Assembly (NCBI RefSeq): GCF_000372745.1
Contig: NZ_KB889675.1
Span: 266,388 to 330,387 of the forward strand
Length of the DNA: 64,000 nucleotides
Direction: 5' to 3'
Origin: Embleya scabrispora DSM 41855
Lineage (GTDB): Bacteria > Actinomycetota > Actinomycetes > Streptomycetales > Streptomycetaceae
A program made the position numbers and the translations under genes. A model generated the notes under the pieces. That model searched no databases, was not told where the DNA came from, and was given only the letters and a program-made list of their open reading frames with translations. Positions 39,002-47,442 of the stretch are shown here, one piece after another. The stretch's first letter is position 1, and each line of letters begins with the position of its first letter.

Positions 39002-39796
39002 TCAGTCCTCCAGCAGCGCCGCCCGCAGCCGCTCCAGCCGGTCCGCGTCCAGGCCGAGACCCTGCTCCAGGTAGGCGTCGAATCCGCCCCAGTGGGTGTC
39101 CATCACCTCGATGGCGCCGCGCAGGTACTCCTCGCGCACCTCCAGGAACGGCTGGAAGAGCTCCGGCAGACCCGGCCGCATCGCGAGCTTGTCGGCGTTC
39201 GGCTCGTAGCGGTTGCCCGGTTCGTTGCTGACCAGGTAGTTCGCCACCGCGTCGTCGGCCGAGACCCCGACGATCCGCTGCACCAGGGCCGCCGCGATCC
39301 CGGCGCGGTCCTTGCCGGCCGAACAGTGCACCACGACCGGCAGGCCGTCCGCGTCGAGCATCTCGCGCAACATCCGCGCGTGCCGATCGACCCGACTCAC
39401 CACCTGGTCGCGGTAGTCCGCCGCGATCGACTTCTCCGCCCTTCCGTTGCCCAGTCGCTCGCGCAGCACGCTCAGGTCGGCGTTGCGCAGATCGCTCCAG
39501 AAGTCCGAGTGGCGGGCCGGGTCGGACATCGGCAGATTCAGCCATCGCGCGCCGGCGGGCAGCACGTCGGCGCCGTCCAGTTCGATGTCGGCCGGGCTGC
39601 GCAGGTCCACCACGAGCCGGATGCCCAGGTCGGCGAGGACGGCGCGGTCCGCGTCCGTGGGCTTGGCCAGGTGGCCGCTGCGGAAGTAGCGACCGGCCCG
39701 CACCCGGCGGCCGTCGGCGGTGGGCAGTCCACCGATGTCGCGGAAGTTGCGGACCCCTTCGAGGGCGAGTCCGGTGTCCGCCTGATGCTGTGTCAC
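39002..39796 (-). CDS. Tyrosine-protein phosphatase family protein
   Basis: A 264-residue protein-tyrosine/lipid phosphatase of the bacterial PtpB type. The signature HCSAGKDRAG has the HCx5R nucleophile loop with the Lys-Asp variant typical of this family, and GVRNFRDIGGLPTADGR is the N-terminal family motif. GTG 39796 has GAGGAG 4 nt upstream. It is the second gene after the phosphoesterase (38 nt apart), so the two are likely cotranscribed. The natural substrate is unknown. Confidence 0.88.
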   Translation of the reverse strand: MTQHQADTGLALEGVRNFRDIGGLPTADGRRVRAGRYFRSGHLAKPTDADRAVLADLGIRLVVDLRSPADIELDGADVLPAGARWLNLPMSDPARHSDFWSDLRNADLSVLRERLGNGRAEKSIAADYRDQVVSRVDRHARMLREMLDADGLPVVVHCSAGKDRAGIAAALVQRIVGVSADDAVANYLVSNEPGNRYEPNADKLAMRPGLPELFQPFLEVREEYLRGAIEVMDTHWGGFDAYLEQGLGLDADRLERLRAALLED

Positions 39797-39834
39797 GTGT
39801 CTCCTCGTGCTGGTCGGGCCGTAAGGGATCGGAC

Positions 39835-40794
39835 TCAGGCGCCGCGAACCGGACGGGGCTCGCCGAACCGGGCCTGGAACTGCTCGTCGCTCATCTCGCG
39901 CATCTCCTCGATGGTCACCACGCCCAGCATGAGATCGGTGAGAAAGCGCGGTGCGGGCTTGGCCCGCATCGCGTCGGTGATCGGACCGGGTGCGGTGTGT
40001 GCCTCGGAGTCGACCCGGCCGTCCGGGTACAGCGTGAAGGTGCGGTAGCCGGGGCCGTCGAAGCGTTTGCCGGCGTAGTCGATGCTGTACGTGGTCGAGG
40101 GCGCCACGAACACCGGCACACCGGCGAACTCGCCCTCCAGCGAGCCGTGCAGGTGGCCACCGGAGATCGCCCGGATGTGCCCGAAGTCGCGGAGCAACGC
40201 GCCGAGTCGGCCGGAGGGGTCCAGCCGCGGGCAGATCTCCGCGAGCGGCGGCTGGTGGAGGAACAGCAGCACGTGCTCGGCGTCCGAACCGGCCAGGATC
40301 TCCCGGATCCGGGCGGCCTCGGGCGCGCTCAACTCCGGTCCGTCGGCCCGGGTCATCCGGTCGTCGAGGTCGCGGTACACCCCGTCGCCCACGTGTTCGC
40401 GGCCGAGCGCGTTGGTGTCCACCATGAGCAGCAGCCAGGGCCCGATCCGCACCGCGGGTTCCAGGTGCACGCCGGTGCGTGGCAGGCCCGCGACGTAGGC
40501 GTCGTGGTTGTCGTGGTTGCCCGGCAGGCAGTACACGGGCACCGGGAGTTCCTGGAGCACCTCGGCCAGCCGCCGGTAGGCCCCGGGCTCGCCGGTGTCC
40601 GCCAGATCGCCGGAGGCCACCAGCACGTCGGCCGCGGCGAGCGCGTCGGCGGCGTCCGCGAGGGCCGCGGCCAGCCCGGCGTCCGGGTCGTGTCGCACGA
40701 ACCCGTGGCTGCCCGGGGCGTCCCGGTAATGCACGTCGGATATCTGGATCAAGCGGACGGCGGTATCGCCGGCCGGGCGTTCTTCGATGGGCAT
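39835..40794 (-). CDS. Calcineurin-like metallophosphoesterase (class III cyclic nucleotide phosphodiesterase-like)
   Basis: A 319-residue enzyme with complete metallophosphoesterase motifs: ISDVHYRD, ASGDLADTG, LPGNHDNHD, LFLHQPP and SGGHLHGSLEG. This order matches CpdA-type 3',5'-cAMP phosphodiesterases. AGGGGA lies 7 nt before ATG 40794; the open frame to 41088 has no matching sequence. Cyclic nucleotides, phospholipid head groups or glycerophosphodiesters are all possible substrates. Confidence 0.85.
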   Translation of the reverse strand: MPIEERPAGDTAVRLIQISDVHYRDAPGSHGFVRHDPDAGLAAALADAADALAAADVLVASGDLADTGEPGAYRRLAEVLQELPVPVYCLPGNHDNHDAYVAGLPRTGVHLEPAVRIGPWLLLMVDTNALGREHVGDGVYRDLDDRMTRADGPELSAPEAARIREILAGSDAEHVLLFLHQPPLAEICPRLDPSGRLGALLRDFGHIRAISGGHLHGSLEGEFAGVPVFVAPSTTYSIDYAGKRFDGPGYRTFTLYPDGRVDSEAHTAPGPITDAMRAKPAPRFLTDLMLGVVTIEEMREMSDEQFQARFGEPRPVRGA

Positions 40795-40892
40795 GCGCCG
40801 TTCCCCTGTCACGTCCGTAACGGCCGCCGACTGATCATCTGACGACCCGTCACGCATGCTGCCAGGGAAGGCGTGCGGAGGAAATGGCGAAG

Positions 40893-40962
40893 CGGCCCGG
40901 GTCGATGCCCGGGCCGCGGACGACGAAGCCCGCCCGACCACGTCATTGGGGTCGGGCGGGCT
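40893..40962 (-). terminator. Double hairpin after mmsA
   Basis: First stem: CGGCCCGGG (40893-40901) with CCCGGGCCG (40908-40916). Second stem: 13 bp, 40927-40939 with 40950-40962. Both follow the mmsA stop on the minus strand; the 13-bp stem comes first in the transcript. Confidence 0.8.
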
Positions 40963-40993
40963 CGGTGCGTGGGCTCGCCGAGGCGAGCGAAGG

Positions 40994-42496
40994 TCAGTCG
41001 TTGGTCGGGAAGCCCAGGTTGATGCCGCCGTGGCTGGGGTCGAGCCAGCGCTGGGTGACGACCTTGCCGCGGGTGAAGAACTGCACACCGTCGGCGCCGT
41101 ACGCGTGCAGGTCGCCGAACAGCGAGTTCTTCCAGCCGCCGAAGGAGTAGTAGGCGACCGGGACCGGGATCGGCACGTTGATGCCGATCATGCCGACCTC
41201 GACCTCGTTCTGGAACCTGCGGGCCGCGCCGCCGTCGTTGGTGAAGATCGCGGTGCCGTTGCCGTACGGGTTGGCGTTGATCAGCGCCAGGCCCTCGTCG
41301 TAGGACTCGACCCGGACGACCGACAACACCGGGCCGAAGATCTCGTCGGTGTAGATCGACATCTCGGGGGTGACGTTGTCGAACAGGGTCGGGCCGACCC
41401 AGTAGCCCTCGGCGGTGTCGGCGCCGTTGATCGGGTGCTCGCGGCCGTCGACCACGAGCGTCGCGCCCTGGTCCTCGCCGGCCTGAACATAGGAGAGCAC
41501 CTTGTCCGCGTGCTGGCGGGTGACCAGCGGGCCCATCTCGGAGGCGGCGTCGTTGCCCGCGCCGACCCGGAGCTTGGTCATCCGCTCCTTGATCCGGGCG
41601 ATCAGCTCGTCGGCGATCGGCTCCACCGCGACCAGGGCCGAGATCGCCATGCAGCGCTCGCCGGCCGCGCCGAAGCCGGCGTTGACCGCGGCGTCGGCGA
41701 CCAGGTCCAGGTCGGCGTCCGGAAGCACCAGCATGTGGTTCTTGGCGCCGCCGAGGGCCTGCACGCGCTTGCCGTAGCGGGTGCCGTTCTCGTACACGTA
41801 CTTGGCGATCGGGGTCGAGCCGACGAACGAGACGGACTTGATGTCCGGGTGCTCCAGGAGGCGGTCCACGGCGACCTTGTCTCCGTGCACGACGTTGAAC
41901 ACGCCGTCGGGCAGACCGGCCTGCTTCCACAGGTCGGCGAGGAAGTTCGCGGTCGAGGGGTCCTTCTCGCTCGGCTTGAGGATCACCGTGTTGCCGGTGG
42001 CGATCGCGATCGGGAAGAACCACATCGGGACCATCGCCGGGAAGTTGAACGGCGAGATGATCGCGACCGGGCCCAGCGGCTGGCGGATCGAGTAGACGTC
42101 GATGCCGGTCGACGCCTGCTCGGAGTGCCCGCCCTTCTGCAGGTGCGGGATGCCGCACGCCAGTTCCACGACCTCCTGGCCGCGGGCGATCTCGCCCAGC
42201 GCGTCCGAGTGCACCTTGCCGTGCTCGGCCACGATGATCGCGGCGAGTTCGTCCTTCTTGGCGTTGAGCAGCTCGCGGAAGTTGAAGAGCACCGAGGAGC
42301 GCTTGGCGAGCGAGGCGTTCTTCCAGCCGGCGAAGGCGCGGACGGCGACCGAGACGGCCTCGTCGACCTCGGCCACGGAGGCATAGTCGACCGTGCCGGT
42401 GATCTTGCCGGTGGCGGGGTTGTGGATGTCGCCCCGACGCTCGGAGACGCCTGTCCACTCCGCGTTGGCAATCCAGTGGGTTACGTGGTTCGTCAC
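40994..42496 (-). CDS. mmsA: CoA-acylating methylmalonate-semialdehyde dehydrogenase
   Basis: A 500-residue ALDH-superfamily enzyme producing propionyl-CoA or acetyl-CoA from methylmalonate or malonate semialdehyde. Family motifs are FNFPAMVPMWFFPIAIATGN, VSFVGSTPIAKYV, ALGGAKNHMLVLPDAD (the GAKNH of MmsA replaces the usual Glu of ELGGK) and GAAGERCMAISA with the catalytic Cys. GTG 42496 has GGAAGG 7 nt upstream. It could drain malonate semialdehyde made from beta-alanine, a polyamine breakdown product, or serve valine degradation. Confidence 0.93.
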   Translation of the reverse strand: MTNHVTHWIANAEWTGVSERRGDIHNPATGKITGTVDYASVAEVDEAVSVAVRAFAGWKNASLAKRSSVLFNFRELLNAKKDELAAIIVAEHGKVHSDALGEIARGQEVVELACGIPHLQKGGHSEQASTGIDVYSIRQPLGPVAIISPFNFPAMVPMWFFPIAIATGNTVILKPSEKDPSTANFLADLWKQAGLPDGVFNVVHGDKVAVDRLLEHPDIKSVSFVGSTPIAKYVYENGTRYGKRVQALGGAKNHMLVLPDADLDLVADAAVNAGFGAAGERCMAISALVAVEPIADELIARIKERMTKLRVGAGNDAASEMGPLVTRQHADKVLSYVQAGEDQGATLVVDGREHPINGADTAEGYWVGPTLFDNVTPEMSIYTDEIFGPVLSVVRVESYDEGLALINANPYGNGTAIFTNDGGAARRFQNEVEVGMIGINVPIPVPVAYYSFGGWKNSLFGDLHAYGADGVQFFTRGKVVTQRWLDPSHGGINLGFPTND

Positions 42497-42930
42497 GGTC
42501 CGACCTTCCGGGGGATGCGGTTTCGGCGAGGGGCCGCACAAGCCCCGTACGGTGGCCAGTCTTGCTGGCCTTCGTGGAGCGCTCAAGCTTCATGGTGTCG
42601 GCGGTTGAGCCGTTCGCCTTACAGTCCGTCTTGGTCGGCATTGCTGCCGCCCACCCGCACGGCCCGTTGCGTCTCGGACGAAGGCTGCGCATCCACCGCG
42701 GCGGGGCGAGCGAATCATGGCCCCGCGGCCTCCGGCCGGGGCTGCGGGACGACACGCCGGAAGCCGGGTGAGGCGCATGCCCACCCGGCTGCCCAACGGC
42801 GCGTCAGCGCCCACGACTTGATCGCGTGTAGTGATCGACGAGCGCGCGAGGAGAGCGGCCGGAGGCCGCCACCGCGCGCAGCGCGTTTCGTCCTGAGCGG
42901 CCGGAGGCCGCCACCGCGCGAAGCGCGTTT
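42497..42930. other. Gene-free stretch of 434 bp
   Basis: The region upstream of mmsA and downstream of the DAO oxidoreductase gene. It must hold the mmsA promoter. Its right end is a tandem 37-nt repeat with hairpins. Small open frames here translate that repeat in both directions and look spurious. Nothing else was recognised. Confidence 0.7.
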
Positions 42931-42931
42931 C
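42853..42931. repeat. Tandem pair of 37-nt hairpin repeats
   Basis: Copies at 42853-42889 and 42895-42931 are 37 nt with a single difference (period 42). Each contains GCGGCC-GGA-GGCCGC, a perfect hairpin, and an imperfect GCGCG/CGCGC hairpin. The second copy runs into the stop codon of the DAO gene. This looks like a REP-type element rather than a plain terminator. Confidence 0.8.
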
Positions 42932-44361
42932 TAGCTGTCGAAGCCCATGCCGACCTTGTCGAGGGCCTTGAGCCACAGGTTGCGCTTGCCGGCGTTCTTG
43001 TCGGCACGGTCCATCGACCACTTGGTCATCGTCACGCCCGCCCACTTGATCGGTTCCGGCGGGAACGGAAGGGGCTTGGTGCGGACCATCTCGAGTTCGG
43101 TACGCTCGGTCAGGCGACCGTCGAGCTTGTCCAGCATCACCTCGGCGCCGAAGCGGGTCGCGCCCACGCCCAGGCCGGTGAAGCCCAGCGCGTACGCGAC
43201 CTTGCCCTTGTACGCCGTCCCGAAGAACGCCGAGAAGCGGCTGCACGTGTCGATCGCGCCGCCCCACGTGTGGCTGAAGCGCAGGCCCTCCAGCTGCGGG
43301 AACGTCTCGAAGAAGTGCTGCGCGAGCTTCGCGAACGTCTCCGGACGCTGGTCCAGGTCCGAGGAGAGCTTGGAACCGTAGTGGTAGACGGCGTCGTAAC
43401 CGCCCCACAGGATCCGGTTGTCCGCGCTGAGCCGGTAGTAGTGGAACTGGTTGTTCGTGTCGCCGATGCCCTGCCGGTTGTGCCAGCCGATCGCCGCGAG
43501 CTGCTCGGCGCTCAGCGGCTCGGTCATCATCGCGTAGTCGTAGACCGGCACCACGAACGGCCGCAGCCGCTTAACCAACGACGGGAAGACGTTGGTGCCC
43601 AGCGCCACGTTGCCCGCGAAGACCCGACCGTACGCGGTCTTGAGCACCATCCCCGAGCCGTGCTCGCCCAATTCGGTCGCCTTGGTGCGCTCGTAGACAC
43701 GCACGCCCAGCGACTCGCACGCGGCCTTGAGGCCCCAGGCCAGTCGGGCCGGGTCGATGATCGCGCAGCCGGTCTTGTCCCAGACGCCGGCGAGGTAGGT
43801 GGGCGAGTCGACCTCCGCACGCACCTCGTCCCGGTCCAGAAAGGTCAGTTCGGTGCCGTAGCGGCGGGCGAGGTCGATCTCCTCGCGCAGTTCCTCGACC
43901 TGGTGCGGCTGGGTCGCGACGCTGAGTTCGCCCGTGCGACGGAAGTCGCAGTCGATGCCGTAGCGCTTGATCGCCGCCTCGATCTCGTCGAGGTTGTGCT
44001 CGCCGAGCCGCTCCAGCCGGGCGAGTTCGCCCTCCCAGCGGTCCAGCCCGTTGTAGAAGCCGTGGGTCAGGCTCGCGGCGCAGAATCCGCCGTTGCGGCC
44101 CGAGGCCGCCCAGCCGATCTCGTGCGCCTCGATCAGCACCACATCGCGCGAGGGGTTGCGTTCCTTCGCGATCAGCGCGGTCCACAGGCCCGAGTAGCCG
44201 CCACCGACGATCGCCAGATCGCAGTGGTCGTCGCCGACCAGGGCCGCGCACGGCTCCGGTCGATCGCTCTGGTCGAGCCAGAAGGGGGTCGGCGCGGCGT
44301 CCGCGAGCGAGCGGATCGCCTCGACCGAGGGAGCAGGATCCGACGTGTTCCGGGGACCCAT
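42931..44361 (-). CDS. DAO-type FAD oxidoreductase (PuuB-like)
   Basis: A 476-residue flavoprotein of the D-amino-acid-oxidase/GlpO fold. The FAD site is LAIVGGGYSGLWTALIAKE, then EIGWAASGRNGGFCAASLTHG, as in gamma-glutamylputrescine oxidase and amine oxidases of that group; FTGLGVGATRFGAEVMLDKL closes the fold. It is downstream of the PotABC genes, separated by a hairpin. It probably oxidises a (gamma-glutamyl) amine to an aldehyde. The exact substrate is inferred from position. Confidence 0.85.
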   Translation of the reverse strand: MGPRNTSDPAPSVEAIRSLADAAPTPFWLDQSDRPEPCAALVGDDHCDLAIVGGGYSGLWTALIAKERNPSRDVVLIEAHEIGWAASGRNGGFCAASLTHGFYNGLDRWEGELARLERLGEHNLDEIEAAIKRYGIDCDFRRTGELSVATQPHQVEELREEIDLARRYGTELTFLDRDEVRAEVDSPTYLAGVWDKTGCAIIDPARLAWGLKAACESLGVRVYERTKATELGEHGSGMVLKTAYGRVFAGNVALGTNVFPSLVKRLRPFVVPVYDYAMMTEPLSAEQLAAIGWHNRQGIGDTNNQFHYYRLSADNRILWGGYDAVYHYGSKLSSDLDQRPETFAKLAQHFFETFPQLEGLRFSHTWGGAIDTCSRFSAFFGTAYKGKVAYALGFTGLGVGATRFGAEVMLDKLDGRLTERTELEMVRTKPLPFPPEPIKWAGVTMTKWSMDRADKNAGKRNLWLKALDKVGMGFDS

Positions 44362-44385
44362 GGGGTTTCACCACTTTCGCAGTGT

Positions 44386-44415
44386 CCGCCGGGGCCGCCT
44401 TGTCGGCCCCGGCGG
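44386..44415 (-). terminator. 11-bp hairpin after the potABC-like operon
   Basis: CCGCCGGGGCC (44386-44396) pairs with GGCCCCGGCGG (44405-44415), 8-nt loop, 51 nt past the stop of the second permease gene. Confidence 0.7.
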
Positions 44416-44466
44416 TTTCACCGCATAGCTACAGATCTGGGATTGATCATCATCCAACGGGCGAAA

Positions 44467-45267
44467 CTACGCCCGCTGTTTGGCTCGCCGCGAGGCGCGG
44501 ATCTGCCCGATCATCACGATCAGCACGGCGATCACGAACATCGCCGAGCCGATCACGTTGATCTGCGGGGGCGTGCCGCGCTGGGCCGCGCCGTACACGA
44601 ACATCGGGAAGGTGACCGTGTTGCCCGAGGTGAAGTTCGTGATCACGAAGTCGTCGAAGCTCAGCGCGAAGGCGAGCATCGCGCCGGCCCCGATGCCGGG
44701 CGCGGCGAGCGGCAGGGTGACCCGCAGGAACACCTGGGTGGGTGACGCGTACAGGTCCTGCGCGGCCTCTTCGAGCTTGGGGTCCATGCCCAGGACGCGG
44801 GCCTTGACGGCGACCACGACGAAGCTCAGGCAGAACATGATGTGCGCGATCAGGATCGTCACGAAGCCGGTGTTGATCCGCATGTTCAGGAACAGCGTGC
44901 CGAGCGAGGCGCCCATCACCACCTCGGGCATGGACATCGGCAGGAACAGCAGCGTGTTGATCGCGCCGCGGGCCCGGAACCGGTAGCGGCCGAGCGCGAA
45001 CGCGATCGCGGTGCCCAGCGCGGTGGCGACCAGGGTGGACAGGACCGCGATCTTCATGCTGACCGCGACCGAGTCGCAGATGCCCGCGACCCCGCACGGC
45101 TGCTCCCACGCATCCAGCGTGAAGCCGTTCCAGGTGTAGTTGAAGCGCCCGTTCGGGTCGTTGAACGAGAACATCAGCACGACGATGTTGGGCAGCGTCA
45201 TGTAGCCGAGCGCGAGCAGACCGAACAGCACGATGACGTTGCGACGCAACCAGTTGACGACGGCCAT
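44467..45267 (-). CDS. Polyamine-type ABC transporter permease (PotC-like)
   Basis: A 266-residue membrane protein with six helices. The segment AAQDLYASPTQVFLRVTLPLAAPGIGAG is the EAA loop that contacts the ATPase. The N-terminal MAVVNWLRRNVIVLFGLLALGY is the first helix. ATG 45267 overlaps the stop of the first permease gene (ATGA). It forms a PotABC-like importer with the two upstream genes; the substrate (putrescine, spermidine or similar) is inferred from family and neighbourhood. Confidence 0.9.
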   Translation of the reverse strand: MAVVNWLRRNVIVLFGLLALGYMTLPNIVVLMFSFNDPNGRFNYTWNGFTLDAWEQPCGVAGICDSVAVSMKIAVLSTLVATALGTAIAFALGRYRFRARGAINTLLFLPMSMPEVVMGASLGTLFLNMRINTGFVTILIAHIMFCLSFVVVAVKARVLGMDPKLEEAAQDLYASPTQVFLRVTLPLAAPGIGAGAMLAFALSFDDFVITNFTSGNTVTFPMFVYGAAQRGTPPQINVIGSAMFVIAVLIVMIGQIRASRRAKQRA

Positions 45268-46199
45268 CAGACCAGGTCCTCCGTCCCCGCCTTGCGGATG
45301 TACGCCGTCACCATGAGCACGATCAACAACATCAGGATGAACGACAGTGCGGCGGCGGTCGGGTAGTCCAGCACCCGCAGGAACTGGGTCTGGATCACGT
45401 TGCCCGCCATGCCGGTGTCCGGCGAGCCGAGCCACTGCGCGTTGACGTAGTCGCCGGACGCCGGGATGAAGGTGAGCAGCGTGCCGGAGACCACGCCCGG
45501 CAGCGACAGCGGGAAGGTGACCTTGGCGAAGGTTGTCCGCGGCGACGCGTACAGGTCGCCGGCGGCTTCGTGCAGACGCGGATCGATCCGCTCCAGGCAC
45601 GCGTACAGCGGCAGCACCATGAACGGCAGGAAGTTGTAGGTCAGACCGCAGATCACCGCGAGCGGCGTGGCCAACACCCGGTCGTCCTGGGTCAGCCCGA
45701 GGAACGCCGTGACGTTGGTGAAGTGCAGCTTGTTGAGCACGTCCACGACGATCCCGTTGTCCGCCAGGATCGTCTTCCAGGCCAGCGTACGGACCAGGAA
45801 GCTGGTGAAGAACGGCGCGATCACCAGCACCAGCCACATGCCGCGCCACTTGCCGGCCTTGAACGCGATCGCGTAGGCGAGCGGGTAGCCGATCACCAGG
45901 CACATCACGGTGGCCGCGGCCGCGTACCCGAACGAGCGCAGGAACTGCGGGTAGTACTGGTCGAGCGCGTCCCAGTAGGTGGCCCAGTGCCAGGTGAGGT
46001 CGTAGCCCTTGGTCAGGTTGCCGGTCTGCAGCGAGGTCGAGCCCTGGACCACCATCGGGATCGCGAAGAAGACCACCAGCCACAGCAGGCCGGGCGCCAG
46101 CAGCGCGTACGGCACCCATCTGCCACGCCGCTTGGGCTCGGTGACCTTGGTGTCCGCACCTCCCGTCGTACCCGCGCCGAGGGTGCCGAGCGCGCTCAC
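45267..46199 (-). CDS. Polyamine-type ABC transporter permease (PotB-like)
   Basis: A 310-residue membrane protein with six helices and a basic cytosolic N-terminus (TEPKRRGRW). The coupling loop is EAAGDLYASPRTTFAKVTFPLSLPGV. GTG 46199 overlaps the ATPase gene stop (GTGA) and its own stop overlaps the next start (ATGA), so all three transporter genes are translationally coupled. Confidence 0.9.
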   Translation of the reverse strand: MSALGTLGAGTTGGADTKVTEPKRRGRWVPYALLAPGLLWLVVFFAIPMVVQGSTSLQTGNLTKGYDLTWHWATYWDALDQYYPQFLRSFGYAAAATVMCLVIGYPLAYAIAFKAGKWRGMWLVLVIAPFFTSFLVRTLAWKTILADNGIVVDVLNKLHFTNVTAFLGLTQDDRVLATPLAVICGLTYNFLPFMVLPLYACLERIDPRLHEAAGDLYASPRTTFAKVTFPLSLPGVVSGTLLTFIPASGDYVNAQWLGSPDTGMAGNVIQTQFLRVLDYPTAAALSFILMLLIVLMVTAYIRKAGTEDLV

Positions 46200-47347
46200 G
46201 CGGCGTCCTCGCTCGCCTCGGCGATGCCCGCGGTCAGGTCGCCCGACTCCAGGCCGAAACCGTGTGTCGGGTTCCAGTGCAGGATCACCGTCGCCCCGGG
46301 CACCAGGCGCGGGTCGCGCTCCATGTTCTGTTCGAACACGGTGAACTCCTGGCCCCACGGCATCCGCACCACGTACTGCGTGGAGACGCCGATGAACGCC
46401 GCGTCCACGATCACGCCGCCGTCGAGGCGGTTGCGGTTGTCCGCGATCTTCGCGTCCGCCGCGTAGGTGATGGTGATCTTCTCCGGTCGGATGCCCATCA
46501 CCAGGTGGTCGCCGTCGGCGGCCGAGCGCGCGGCGGGCAGCGCCAGCCGGTTGCCCTGCGCGTCCAACAGCAGATCGCCGTCGGCGCGCCCGGTCACCTT
46601 GGCCTCGACCAGGTTGGACTGGCCCAGGAAGTTGGCCACGAACGTGGTGCGCGGCGCCTCGTACAACTCGACCGGTGAGCCGAGTTGCTCTATTCGGCCG
46701 CCGTTCATCACGGCGATCGTGTCGGCCATCGTCATGGCCTCTTCCTGGTCGTGCGTCACATGCACGAACGTGATGCCCACATCGGTCTGGATGCGCTTGA
46801 GTTCGAGCTGCATCTGCCGGCGCAGCTTGAGGTCGAGCGCGCCCAGCGGCTCGTCCAGGAGCAGTACCTGCGGCGTGTTGATCAGCGCCCGGGCCACCGC
46901 GACCCGCTGCTGCTGACCGCCGGAGAGCTGGGTCGGCTTGCGCTTGGCCAGGTGCCCGAGCTCGACCAGGTCGAGCATGTCCTGGACCTGCTTGCGGGTG
47001 TCCTTGACGCCGCGCCGCCTGAGGCCGAAGCCGACGTTGTCGGCCACGCTCAGGTGCGGGAAGAGCGCGTAGTTCTGGAACACCGTGTTCACCGGGCGCT
47101 TGTACGGCGGAAGGCCCGTGACGTCGCGGTCGCCGATGCTGACGCTGCCGGTCGAGGGCTGCTCCAGTCCGGCGATCATCCGCAGCGTCGTGGTCTTGCC
47201 GCAGCCCGAGGCACCGAGGAGGGCGAAGAACGATCCTGCGGGGATCGTCAGGTCCATGGGTCGGACGGCCGTGAAGTCGCCGTAGTGCTTGCTCAGGCCC
47301 GCCAAGGAGACGTCGCCGGAGGCGCCGGCCCGCTGCTGCTCAGTCAT
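46196..47347 (-). CDS. Polyamine-type ABC transporter ATPase (PotA-like)
   Basis: A 383-residue ATPase. Walker A is LLGASGCGKTTTLRMIAG, the signature is LSGGQQQRVAVARAL, Walker B is VLLLDEPLGALDLKLRRQ, and H-loop VHVTHDQEEAMTM follows. Residues about 270-380 form a TOBE domain that may sense substrate or a regulator. ATG 47347 has a GAGAGGA site just upstream; the open frame continues into the ALDH gene in another frame but that is not coding. It is the first gene of the transporter operon. Confidence 0.94.
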   Translation of the reverse strand: MTEQQRAGASGDVSLAGLSKHYGDFTAVRPMDLTIPAGSFFALLGASGCGKTTTLRMIAGLEQPSTGSVSIGDRDVTGLPPYKRPVNTVFQNYALFPHLSVADNVGFGLRRRGVKDTRKQVQDMLDLVELGHLAKRKPTQLSGGQQQRVAVARALINTPQVLLLDEPLGALDLKLRRQMQLELKRIQTDVGITFVHVTHDQEEAMTMADTIAVMNGGRIEQLGSPVELYEAPRTTFVANFLGQSNLVEAKVTGRADGDLLLDAQGNRLALPAARSAADGDHLVMGIRPEKITITYAADAKIADNRNRLDGGVIVDAAFIGVSTQYVVRMPWGQEFTVFEQNMERDPRLVPGATVILHWNPTHGFGLESGDLTAGIAEASEDAA

Positions 47348-47396
47348 GATTCCTCTCGCCGCGTCGCGGGCCCCCGAACCCGCTCGCCGGCCGCAA

Positions 47397-47428
47397 GGGC
47401 GGCCGAGAACTCGCGCTCTCGGCCGCCC
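47397..47428 (-). terminator. 12-bp hairpin after the ALDH gene
   Basis: GGGCGGCCGAGA (47397-47408) pairs with TCTCGGCCGCCC (47417-47428), 8-nt loop, just past the ALDH stop at 47443 and before the ABC transporter operon. Confidence 0.8.
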
Positions 47429-47442
47429 GTTCGATGGGGTGG

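Noticed and set aside
37386-39545. 719-codon minus frame across the permease and phosphatase
   Set aside because: Antisense of a well-defined permease; composition is His/Asp/Arg-rich without family motifs.
42853-42931. Possible CRISPR array
   Set aside because: Only two copies, a 5-nt gap and no cas genes.
44467-46119. 550-codon fusion of two permeases
   Set aside because: The first half is out of frame with the true permease; the ATGA overlap at 45267 marks two genes.
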